From the NCBI RefSeq assembly GCF_002723915.1, contig NZ_BEWL01000001.1, positions 1-64,000 of the forward strand: 64,000 bases of DNA, given 5' to 3'. The notes beneath the pieces were generated by a model. That model was given only the letters and a program-made list of their open reading frames with translations, had not been told where the DNA came from and made no database searches. This document shows, piece after piece, positions 1 through 6,643 of the stretch. How positions within the stretch are numbered: position 1 is the first letter of the stretch; each line of letters starts with the position of its first letter. Source of the DNA: Gluconobacter albidus (GTDB taxonomy: Bacteria; Pseudomonadota; Alphaproteobacteria; Acetobacterales; Acetobacteraceae). The position numbers and the translations under genes are program-made.

Positions 1-69
1 CGTCAGCAAACTGGCTACAGTGCTACAGAAACAGCCGTTTATTATGCTGACGCATTATCTTTGCGCTGA
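1..69 (+). CDS. 3' end of a gene cut by the window start, possibly a tyrosine recombinase
   Basis: The first frame is open from base 1 to a TGA at 67-69 and reads as 22 residues ending TGYSATETAVYYADALSLR. The G-x-S...T...YY spacing resembles the region around the catalytic tyrosine at the C-terminus of phage-type tyrosine recombinases (compare the common GHSS..TT..Y pattern). An integrase here would fit the AT-rich island that follows. The second frame is also open, to a TGA at 107-109, and cannot be excluded. Too little is visible for a firm call. Confidence 0.3.
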   Translation, partial: RQQTGYSATETAVYYADALSLR

Positions 70-140
70 TGATGTATCTGCTGAACATAAAGAAAAATGG
101 ATCATATGATCCCTTTCTTTGTTTGTTGGTTATTGCTTTG

Positions 141-167
141 GGATAGATTGTTCGTCTATCCTTTCTT
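141..167. terminator. hairpin between convergent genes
   Basis: GGATAGA (141-147) and TCTATCC (155-161) form a 7-bp stem with a 7-nt loop, followed on the + strand by CTTTCTT. It lies immediately after the helicase stop on the - strand and downstream of the truncated + gene, so it can serve both. A separate 14-bp perfect palindrome (GGATCATATGATCC, 99-112) lies just upstream. Confidence 0.45.
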
Positions 168-169
168 GG

Positions 170-1624
170 TCACTGATTCCAGTAATATGTTTTATTTCTA
201 AGTCTGTCCGTGTGTTTTGTTATTAAATCATTATGTTCGTCTGCATAGTTGGATAATTCACGAAAGAACTTTGTTGATGATATTGGCTTGGATGACTGAT
301 GAAATGTCTTAATGAATTCAGCATATAATAGATACATCGCCTTCCCGTCTTTTGGTGATATGGATTTTGGCTTATCATCCATATCCATAAACCAGTGTTG
401 TAACGGTGATATGTATTTGTTTTCGTTTATGTTATCCATCGTCAAACCTAACAAGTTAGGGTGGCGCTTGAATACACATTCTTCTTTAGGATTAACGTTA
501 CACCACAACTTGAACCAGTCGATTTCATTAAATTTTGGGTTCATCCAAGGTGATTCATATCCCCCTACGTCACCATAATTGATAATTGGAAAACGTCTTG
601 CGCCTGTGTCATCTTTAATCAAATCCGCAAGTGATTCATTCGTACAACCAATGAAGGTAACATTGTTTGGAACGTTCAATGACGCATTCGTTCCCATTGG
701 TCTATATTGAATGTCTTTTCTTGATATCGCATTTTTAATAATGTTGTTTTCAGTTTTGTTTGAACCAATCATTTCATCACAGAACAACACATAGTTGTTT
801 GTTGATAATGCAACATTTCTATCATCACCAACTTGCGTAAAGTTTGCTTCGGTGAAAAGGCCAGTAATTGGTTTCAACAGGTAGTCATTTACGAAGCGTG
901 ATTTACCGCAGTTTTGTTTTCCTGTGAAAATTGGCATCATGTGATTATCAACATTGAAGCCCGTCATCTTACGTTTGGCCTGCCATATGAAATGGTATAA
1001 AACAGCAGCCACATAATCAGGGTTGTCGTTCGATATAATACGCGCCGCGTCCAGAAACGCCGTGTAATCTTTAAATCCGCCCTTCGACATCATCAATGGC
1101 TGGATAACTTCTAAACGCTTTTCTTGGGTCGTATCGTTCATATGTGAAATTATATTTCTTTGGATATAATCATATGGACGCCATTCTTTAGGATAATCGT
1201 TTTCAATGATTTCATTCTGAATGTTGGTTGCGATATCCGATACGAACATAATTTTCGCATTATTACTTGCGCGAAGAATTAATTCCATTTCCACATCATC
1301 GTTGTCTGATATGTCATGTGGCTTATTTTTTAAGCCACCCTGAATGTCGATATCAATCCCGTTTAATGAAAAATATGTTTTTATAAATTCAGGAAGCGTT
1401 TTCGCTTCTATCGCCTTTGTTTTGTTTTTGATCAACTGCTTCTTTGCGTTTTTAATATCAATGGCAGATATTTCTTTATACTTCGAAACTGCATCTGTTA
1501 TTTCTTTTATGTTGTCAGGATATTGGCGATACAACATCAAAACCATATCACTGGCCAACATTTTAACATTTTCAACTTCTTTGTATAACTTATATATTTC
1601 ATTAAAATCTATTTTTGTATTCAT
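170..1624 (-). CDS. VapE/D5-like SF3-type helicase or primase-helicase
   Basis: A 484-residue protein that is probably the replication ATPase of the AT-rich island. The C-terminal half has a Walker A motif GKQNCGKS (about 235-242), a Walker B-like VLFCDEM (279-285), a sensor-like IGCTNE (325-330) and an arginine-finger-like TGARRFPI (340-347). This order is typical of the virulence-associated protein E / DUF5906 helicases of phages, satellites and plasmids. The N-terminal 200 residues show no primase metal motif I can identify, so it may be helicase only. The start at 1624 has an AGGA ribosome site about 7 bases upstream. The gene is strongly AT-rich, unlike the chromosome after 4.1 kb, which suggests transfer. 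The 340-bp region upstream separates it from a divergent gene and carries elaborate inverted repeats. Confidence 0.8.
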   Translation of the reverse strand: MNTKIDFNEIYKLYKEVENVKMLASDMVLMLYRQYPDNIKEITDAVSKYKEISAIDIKNAKKQLIKNKTKAIEAKTLPEFIKTYFSLNGIDIDIQGGLKNKPHDISDNDDVEMELILRASNNAKIMFVSDIATNIQNEIIENDYPKEWRPYDYIQRNIISHMNDTTQEKRLEVIQPLMMSKGGFKDYTAFLDAARIISNDNPDYVAAVLYHFIWQAKRKMTGFNVDNHMMPIFTGKQNCGKSRFVNDYLLKPITGLFTEANFTQVGDDRNVALSTNNYVLFCDEMIGSNKTENNIIKNAISRKDIQYRPMGTNASLNVPNNVTFIGCTNESLADLIKDDTGARRFPIINYGDVGGYESPWMNPKFNEIDWFKLWCNVNPKEECVFKRHPNLLGLTMDNINENKYISPLQHWFMDMDDKPKSISPKDGKAMYLLYAEFIKTFHQSSKPISSTKFFRELSNYADEHNDLITKHTDRLRNKTYYWNQ

Positions 1625-1964
1625 TCTTTAATCCTATTTCTGAAATCAGGTCATAAAAAAAACCCATTGTGAATGGACCCGATCAAAGGATTCACAATGG
1701 GTTTTCAAATTTAAAAATAGAAAAAAGATATAGATTATAAGTATAAAACGGATAATCAAATCACCATTGTTGAAACGGTAATTTGATCGGGTCCGTTTCG
1801 TACAAATGTATTTATAACATTAACGTAGTTATAAACTATATTGTTAATAAAAACAAGATATTTTTAATTCGTTTTTAATATGCATCGCTAGTTTTTTAAC
1901 ACCACAGTTAATCGGATTTCTTCCCTGATAAATAGTTTTATCAAATTTATTTTGGGAAAAGAAA
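1625..1964. promoter_or_regulatory. divergent intergenic region with two interacting hairpins; candidate origin or structured leader
   Basis: This 340-bp region separates the helicase gene (-) from the nuclease-fold gene (+), so it must hold both promoters. Hairpin A is a perfect 16-bp inverted repeat (1659-1674 with 1690-1705) around a 15-nt loop. Hairpin B spans 1746-1798, with 7-, 7- and 3-bp paired blocks separated by small bulges and an 11-nt loop. The 13 bases GGACCCGATCAAA in loop A (1675-1687) are exactly complementary to TTTGATCGGGTCC in the 3' arm of hairpin B (1782-1794). AAACGG also recurs at 1746-1751 and 1773-1778. The rest is A/T-rich. The location beside a replication helicase suggests an origin or copy-control element, but that is inference. 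Confidence 0.6.
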
Positions 1965-2543
1965 ATGAAGACACAAAATTTCAATCAAGACCACACACTA
2001 GGCAAAGATGCCGAATGGGCTGCCATTATACATATGGGCGAATATCATCTTAACGCTTTAGAATACATCACCATCCATGACACCAAGAAACAACAGAAGA
2101 CAGGTGATGTAACCTTTACCTTCAAGAATGGTGATGTTCGCACATATGATATGAAATTCGGACGCAAGAAGTACAAAAGCTTCTATGCAGAAATCTGGTC
2201 CAATTACGGATACAAACCGGGATGGCTTGTCACCGAAAACGTGGATTATATCGTTCAGACGTTTGGTGACAATGATTTCTATATAACCATTGATTTTGAC
2301 AAATTACGTTCCAGTCTAAACCTTCGATATAATGCATCCCATGCTGATATAAGATATGCAGAAGTAAATTGTAATTACCCCATGTCCAACCAGAATAACG
2401 TAAGTTATACAGGTATGACGTTAAACACCGGCCAGACCATCAATATCCCTTGGTCAGCCATGAAGCCGTTCATAACCAGTGTTCAGGAACTGGTTGATGG
2501 AAAGCTTGTCCAGAAGTCATTCACCGACTTCCTATTGGCCTAA
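1965..2543 (+). CDS. probable PD-(D/E)XK nuclease-fold protein of the mobile island
   Basis: A 192-residue protein with no confident named homologue. The pattern fits a PD-(D/E)XK core: E17 in GKDAEW, D48 in TGDVTF, then D62-M-K64 in YDMKFGRK, followed by a helix with E76 and a strand around GWLVTENVDYIV (86-97). The closing GWL...DYIV segment is common in small phage and mobile-element endonuclease-like proteins that handle their own DNA. No signal peptide or membrane segment is visible. The start has GGGAAA just upstream. It is divergent from the helicase gene across the structured region and is followed by a good terminator, so it is probably monocistronic. Substrate and role are unknown; a resolvase-like or restriction-like nuclease is possible. 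Confidence 0.55.
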   Translation: MKTQNFNQDHTLGKDAEWAAIIHMGEYHLNALEYITIHDTKKQQKTGDVTFTFKNGDVRTYDMKFGRKKYKSFYAEIWSNYGYKPGWLVTENVDYIVQTFGDNDFYITIDFDKLRSSLNLRYNASHADIRYAEVNCNYPMSNQNNVSYTGMTLNTGQTINIPWSAMKPFITSVQELVDGKLVQKSFTDFLLA

Positions 2544-2562
2544 CCGCCATAACGACCAACGC

Positions 2563-2597
2563 AGAAGGCCGGGGCTTATCACCCTGGCCTTCTTTTC
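2563..2597 (+). terminator. rho-independent terminator after the nuclease-fold gene
   Basis: AGAAGGCCGGGG (2563-2574) pairs with CCCTGGCCTTCT (2582-2593) with one mismatch, and TTTTC follows. It lies 20 bases after the stop codon. Confidence 0.75.
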
Positions 2598-2923
2598 TTC
2601 ATCTACCCCCCTGCCCTGCCCTTCAGACGCGATGACAGCCCGCAGGATCAGCAGACAGCCCAATTCCCTACATTGGATCACTTCATATGCGCCGTAAGCC
2701 GATATCTGGCCCGTACAGGCATATATTATTGGGGAAAGCACAAACCATAGTCAAAAATAATATAAGCATGATGAAGCAATTACGGGCTTTGTATTGACCT
2801 AAATAAAACATTTTTATTTCAAGAAACGATCTGATATCTTAACGTCAATGGAAACGAATGTCCGTTTCTTTCAACCGATATGGATTCAAAACATGGATAC
2901 ATAAAATTATGATTGGATAATGT
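2598..2923. other. intergenic region: GC-rich patch followed by AT-rich promoter region
   Basis: From about 2600 to 2720 the composition turns abruptly GC-richer (runs such as CCCCCCTGCCCTGCCC) inside the AT-rich island, then returns to AT-rich. No convincing gene is seen in the patch; a reverse-strand frame across it (2532-2741) has no family resemblance and overlaps the terminator. Upstream of the next gene, TTGACC (2794-2799) could be a -35 element. An A/T-only inverted repeat, AAATAAAA-cat-TTTTATTT (2801-2819), could be an operator. Confidence 0.4.
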
Positions 2924-3829
2924 ATGACCTATAAATCATTAAACAAACAAATTAACGTCATACCTGCCGTTGTATCAACGGCGGTACATATAACGCCACC
3001 ACATATAACAAAAATCATCAATGAATCATCATATGCAACTTTTGATTCATTAATTAATGGTATTGTTTACGGTGGATATCATGATGATAATATAAACGAT
3101 ATTGCATTATATTATGCGATGAAAACATATGGCGATTCCATACCAAAACCAACGCAAACACAAATTGATTCTTATAAAAACAAACGTGTGGTTGAATTTG
3201 CGACAAATACATTTAAATTCAAAAACACGCCATTCATATGCGATGATGAACAACAATATAAAACCCGTTGCATTCTTATGTTTTGGAATTATAAATTTTC
3301 GTCAATGTATCCAAACGATGTGTTTTTGAACATGGTCGATTATCAAACAAACCAATTTGTTCGATCAAAATCGAAAACCGTTTTCGGACAAAATCGAACA
3401 ATATGTGATGTATTACGGGTGTTTTTTGATAATCATGTTCCCGGAATGGATGGTGATTATCTTACCCATATGAAACATGTTCCACAAATCATGGATACAT
3501 TTTCCACCAATCCTGACCAATTCTGGCGGATACGGGCTGCAATGTATGGATCGAATAAAATCCGTGACGTGTTGGTTCATGACAAACATTGTGATGTTCG
3601 TAAAGCCGTTGCACGATATGGGAATGATTCACATCGTCAAAAATTATCCAGTGATCGTGCAAAATCGGTCCAGTGTGTGGTGTATCAAACAACCACGGAT
3701 GAACAATTACGCGATTTGATATTCCAAAATCAAAAAATAACCAGATCAAACCAAACGTTTATTCAAACCGTGATCCAATATGGAACCAACGACAAACATA
3801 TCGCCAAATGCAAATTGTTTGAAAAATGA
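2924..3829 (+). CDS. unknown island protein with C-terminal HEAT/LRV-like helical repeats
   Basis: A 301-residue protein that I do not recognise as a named family. The last third contains about four 22-24-residue units with the same spacing of hydrophobic residues: 201-223 (IRAAMYGS...VLVHD), 224-247 (VRKAVARYGN...LSSD), 248-270 (VQCVVYQT...LIFQ) and 279-300 (IQTVIQYGTN...). The VRxAVAxxG signature recalls leucine-rich-repeat-variant or HEAT-like alpha-solenoids found in some large phages. The N-terminal 200 residues have no visible catalytic motif, signal peptide or membrane segment. Composition is AT-rich like its neighbours. It converges on a small reverse-strand frame across a shared palindrome. 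A protein-interaction role is a guess. Confidence 0.6.
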   Translation: MTYKSLNKQINVIPAVVSTAVHITPPHITKIINESSYATFDSLINGIVYGGYHDDNINDIALYYAMKTYGDSIPKPTQTQIDSYKNKRVVEFATNTFKFKNTPFICDDEQQYKTRCILMFWNYKFSSMYPNDVFLNMVDYQTNQFVRSKSKTVFGQNRTICDVLRVFFDNHVPGMDGDYLTHMKHVPQIMDTFSTNPDQFWRIRAAMYGSNKIRDVLVHDKHCDVRKAVARYGNDSHRQKLSSDRAKSVQCVVYQTTTDEQLRDLIFQNQKITRSNQTFIQTVIQYGTNDKHIAKCKLFEK

Positions 3830-3831
3830 CC

Positions 3832-3861
3832 AATATGACCGGGATTAATCCCGGTCATATT
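3832..3861. terminator. 30-bp perfect palindrome, probable bidirectional terminator
   Basis: AATATGACCGGGATT (3832-3846) is followed directly by its exact reverse complement (3847-3861). It begins three bases after the stop of the + gene and contains the stop codon of the reverse-strand frame at 3845, so it suits shared termination. There is no strong T-run; TCATTCAT follows. Confidence 0.6.
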
Positions 3862-3961
3862 CATTCATATCATGTTCCTGACCAGCGTTCTTGATACGTC
3901 CCACCCTACCGACGACACAACGTGTTTGTGAACGCTTTACGTAACCGTATTTTTCAAACAT
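3845..3961 (-). CDS. small or 5'-truncated reverse-strand gene
   Basis: From an ATG at 3959-3961 this reads as 38 residues beginning MFEKYGYVKRSQTRCVVG and ending EYDRD. The same frame is open further upstream to 4054 (a TGA at 4055-4057), giving about 69 residues in total; a TTG at 4016-4018 is an alternative start. The upstream part also looks protein-like (NAFFDVFGQQKKYACFMFEK). This suggests either a small basic protein or the 3' remnant of a longer gene cut where the AT-rich island meets the chromosome. It converges on the solenoid-repeat gene, and the shared palindrome lies exactly at its stop. No family is recognised. Confidence 0.4.
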   Translation of the reverse strand: MFEKYGYVKRSQTRCVVGRVGRIKNAGQEHDMNEYDRD

Positions 3962-4148
3962 AAAACAGGCATACTTTTTTTGCTGCCCAAAAACATCAAA
4001 AAAAGCATTTATTTTCAATGGCTTGATAGGGATTCCTGTTGACGCAATTTTCCGTCACAAAAAGTGAGTTCAGATTTCCGGGGAAACGCCTATTTCTGTT
4101 CCAGACCGGCGTTAACGACAAGACTGTCACGAAAGTTTCCATAAATTG
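3962..4148. other. junction between AT-rich island and GC-rich chromosome
   Basis: Composition shifts from poly-A/T (for example around 3974-4015) to balanced and then GC-rich between about 4040 and 4150. The first chromosomal gene starts at 4149. I looked for a tRNA 3' end or an obvious direct repeat marking an attachment site and found none in this window; the matching end would lie to the left of base 1. Confidence 0.4.
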
Positions 4149-5516
4149 ATGTCAGACGACTCATCGTCTTCCCAGGCAGCGAGACCCGGCGGTATCCAGC
4201 GTGTCATGAGCAATCTGGGCGTTCTTCTGGGGGGGCGCGCCGTGAACGCTCCGTTGAGCCTTCTTCACATCTGGCTTGCGACCCATCTGCTGGGCAGCTA
4301 CGGCTTTGGGCTCGTTGCGATGATGTATGCCTTCGCGCGGACGATGGGTGATATCGTTGACTTCCAGTCCTGGCAGACCGTTCTGCATTACGGTCTGAAA
4401 CCCCTGACGCAGGGGGACCGTAGCAGTTTCCAGAAAATCGTCTCCTTCAGCCTTCTTCTGGACACTTCGGGAGGGCTTCTGGGCTTTGGTGGCGGCGTTC
4501 TCATCAGTCTTCTGGCCATGAAATTTCTGGGATGGCCACCCCAGATCCATATCATCGGCGTCGTCTACTGCGTTTCCATTCTCTTTATGGCGTCCGCGAC
4601 CGCGACCGGTCTGCTGCGGGTGTTCGACCGCTACGATCTGCTGGCCGTTCAGGGAACCGTCGCCACCATCGTCCGGGTCATCGGAACGGCCTCGATGGCT
4701 CTGGGCTGGGCTTCGGTGACAGTACTCGCCAGCGTCTGGATTGCCGCCGAAGCCGCCGCCTGGGGCACGATCTTCTTCATGGCAGCCCGGGAAATGTATC
4801 GCCGCGACCTGATCCGCGGACTTTTTCAGGAAATGCGCGGCATTATCCCCGAACTCCTGAGCGGACAGTTTTTTCGCACCTATCCCGGGATCTGGCGTTT
4901 TGCGCTGAACACGAACCTCAACTCCACGCTTGCCCTTGCCTTCGGACATATCGGCACGCTCGTGGTCGGCGCATTCGTTGGTCCGACCAGCGCGGGTTAT
5001 TACCGGATTGCAAGCCAGATCGCCGCGGGAATCGCAAAACCCGCCACGCTGATCCAGACGACCGTTTATCCGGAAATGGCCCGGCTATGGCGTGATCGGG
5101 CCATGAACCGCCTGTATCGCATGACGGGACAGATCGCCCTGATGGCCGGGGGAATCGGGACGGGCCTGCTCCTGCTGACACTGTTCGCAGGACGCCCGCT
5201 GCTTCAGCTTTACATCGGACACACCGGAGCAACGGAAGCCCTTCCCGTCACGCTGTGGCTGCTCGCCGCCGAAGTCGTGACTGTCTGGGGCCTGCCACTG
5301 GAACCGCTTCTGTTTACGACAAATCGTTCTGGCGCCGCGATCGGCGCACGCATTCTCGAATGCCTGTTCTTTCTCCCGGCACTCGTCATGATGGTCCGCC
5401 AGTACGGGCTGAGTGGGGTGGGGCCGGCGACGTTCTGCGGCGTGACATTACTGATCACGATTCAGCTGGTCCTCGTGATCCGCGCGGCCCGCAGCCCCGA
5501 TGGGCTTGCAGCATGA
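4149..5516 (+). CDS. oligosaccharide or lipid flippase of the Wzx/MOP type
   Basis: A polytopic membrane protein of 455 residues with about 12 to 14 hydrophobic helices, in the MOP superfamily of lipid-linked saccharide flippases (Wzx, MATE, MurJ-like). Typical features are the N-terminal LGVLLGGRAVNAPLSLLHIW segment and the central NTNLNSTLALAFGHIGTLVV segment, where a family-like second half begins. I start at the ATG at 4149; a TTG three bases earlier is possible. Its stop overlaps the next start (ATGA), so the two are translationally coupled. As the first gene of a lipid and glycan locus it probably flips a lipid-linked saccharide or a lipid across the inner membrane; the substrate cannot be read from the sequence. 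Confidence 0.75.
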   Translation: MSDDSSSSQAARPGGIQRVMSNLGVLLGGRAVNAPLSLLHIWLATHLLGSYGFGLVAMMYAFARTMGDIVDFQSWQTVLHYGLKPLTQGDRSSFQKIVSFSLLLDTSGGLLGFGGGVLISLLAMKFLGWPPQIHIIGVVYCVSILFMASATATGLLRVFDRYDLLAVQGTVATIVRVIGTASMALGWASVTVLASVWIAAEAAAWGTIFFMAAREMYRRDLIRGLFQEMRGIIPELLSGQFFRTYPGIWRFALNTNLNSTLALAFGHIGTLVVGAFVGPTSAGYYRIASQIAAGIAKPATLIQTTVYPEMARLWRDRAMNRLYRMTGQIALMAGGIGTGLLLLTLFAGRPLLQLYIGHTGATEALPVTLWLLAAEVVTVWGLPLEPLLFTTNRSGAAIGARILECLFFLPALVMMVRQYGLSGVGPATFCGVTLLITIQLVLVIRAARSPDGLAA

Positions 5517-6643
5517 AGGTGGCCTTCCCCCTCATCGGCCAGCGCCACCAGACCCTGCACGCCCTGCCCGTTGCTCTGGAGATTTCTGCGCGCCATCCAG
5601 ACGTGGCGGTCCATGTGTCCTGCCTGACCGTCAGCCATCTCGAACTGGCCAGCTCCCTCGCAACCCTCTATCCTGAGGCGCGCGTCCAGTTCGATCTGCT
5701 GCCCATCTCCCAGAAACTCCGCCGTCGCATCGAAAAGCATGGCCTGCGGGTGGTGGACCGGCTGATCGGACTGTTCGCATCCCGGCATTATTTCCGGGGG
5801 TTTGACGCCATCATCGTGCCGGAAGCGACGTCCCTGCAACTTCGCCGCATGGGAGTACGACGTCCGAAGATGATCTGGACGGGACATGGGGCCGGAGATC
5901 GGGCCATCGGATTTGCCAGCCATCTTGGCAGGTTCGATTTCCTTCTGGTTCCCGGACGCAAGGTGGAACAGCGCATGCTGGAAAAAGGGATCATCCGTCC
6001 CGGCGCCTATCACCGTGGCACCTATGCCAAATTTGATCTCGTGAGGCGCATGGATGCAAAGCGGCCGAAGCTTTTTAATAACAACCGGCCCACAGTCCTG
6101 TATAATCCGCATTTCGTACGCCGTCTGTCTTCCTGGCCCGGAATGGGACATCAGATTCTGAAGTTCTTTGCCGGACAGGACCGCTATAACCTTGTTTTCG
6201 CGCCTCATTTCCGTCTTTTCGACAACCGTCGCGAGGAAGGCGAGGCATTGCAGCGTCAGTATGGGCATCTCCCGCACATGCTGATCGACCCCGGAAGCCA
6301 CCGGAGCATCGACATGACCTATACGATGGGGGCAGACCTCTATCTGGGGGATGTCAGCAGTCAGGTGGCCGAATTCATGATCCGCCCACGTCCTTGTCTG
6401 TTTCTCAATGCCCACCACGTAAAATGGCACGGAGATCCGGATTATCAGTTCTGGACGCTGGGGCCGGTGACAGAAAATGTGTTGGATCTGGGCGACAGGA
6501 TCAAGAATGCCTTCGAAACGCATCCTCGTTTTCTTGAGGCGCAGCGCCAATATGTATTAGAGACATTCGAAACACTGGGTGATGAACCCACTGCTCCCGC
6601 TGCGGCGGACGCAATCGTCGATTTTCTGAAAAGGGCTGCCTGA
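5513..6643 (+). CDS. CDP-glycerol glycerophosphotransferase-like (GT-B fold) protein
   Basis: A 376-residue cytosolic protein starting at the ATG that overlaps the flippase stop. The C-terminal half has the pattern of the CDP-glycerol:polyglycerophosphate transferase / GT-B family: YNPHF (substrate loop), FAPHFRLFD, LIDPGS and DMTYTMGADLYLGDVSSQVAEF, the last being the classic acidic-serine segment that contacts the nucleotide-activated donor. The N-terminal half (KVAFPLIGQRHQTLHALPVA; MIWTGHGAGDR) fits a Rossmann acceptor domain. It would transfer a glycerophosphate-like or sugar unit to a lipid or glycan acceptor. It is fused translationally to the flippase upstream and the acyl-AMP ligase downstream, so a role in lipid head-group assembly is likely but inferred. 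Confidence 0.55.
   Translation: MKVAFPLIGQRHQTLHALPVALEISARHPDVAVHVSCLTVSHLELASSLATLYPEARVQFDLLPISQKLRRRIEKHGLRVVDRLIGLFASRHYFRGFDAIIVPEATSLQLRRMGVRRPKMIWTGHGAGDRAIGFASHLGRFDFLLVPGRKVEQRMLEKGIIRPGAYHRGTYAKFDLVRRMDAKRPKLFNNNRPTVLYNPHFVRRLSSWPGMGHQILKFFAGQDRYNLVFAPHFRLFDNRREEGEALQRQYGHLPHMLIDPGSHRSIDMTYTMGADLYLGDVSSQVAEFMIRPRPCLFLNAHHVKWHGDPDYQFWTLGPVTENVLDLGDRIKNAFETHPRFLEAQRQYVLETFETLGDEPTAPAAADAIVDFLKRAA

Noticed and set aside
2-109. An alternative open frame at the window start, ending at 107-109
   Set aside because: It is as open as the frame ending at 67-69; I favoured the latter for its recombinase-like tail, and neither can be settled from the truncated data.
2532-2741. A 69-residue reverse-strand frame in the AT-rich island
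   Set aside because: It overlaps a terminator and the end of a supported gene, and shows no family resemblance.
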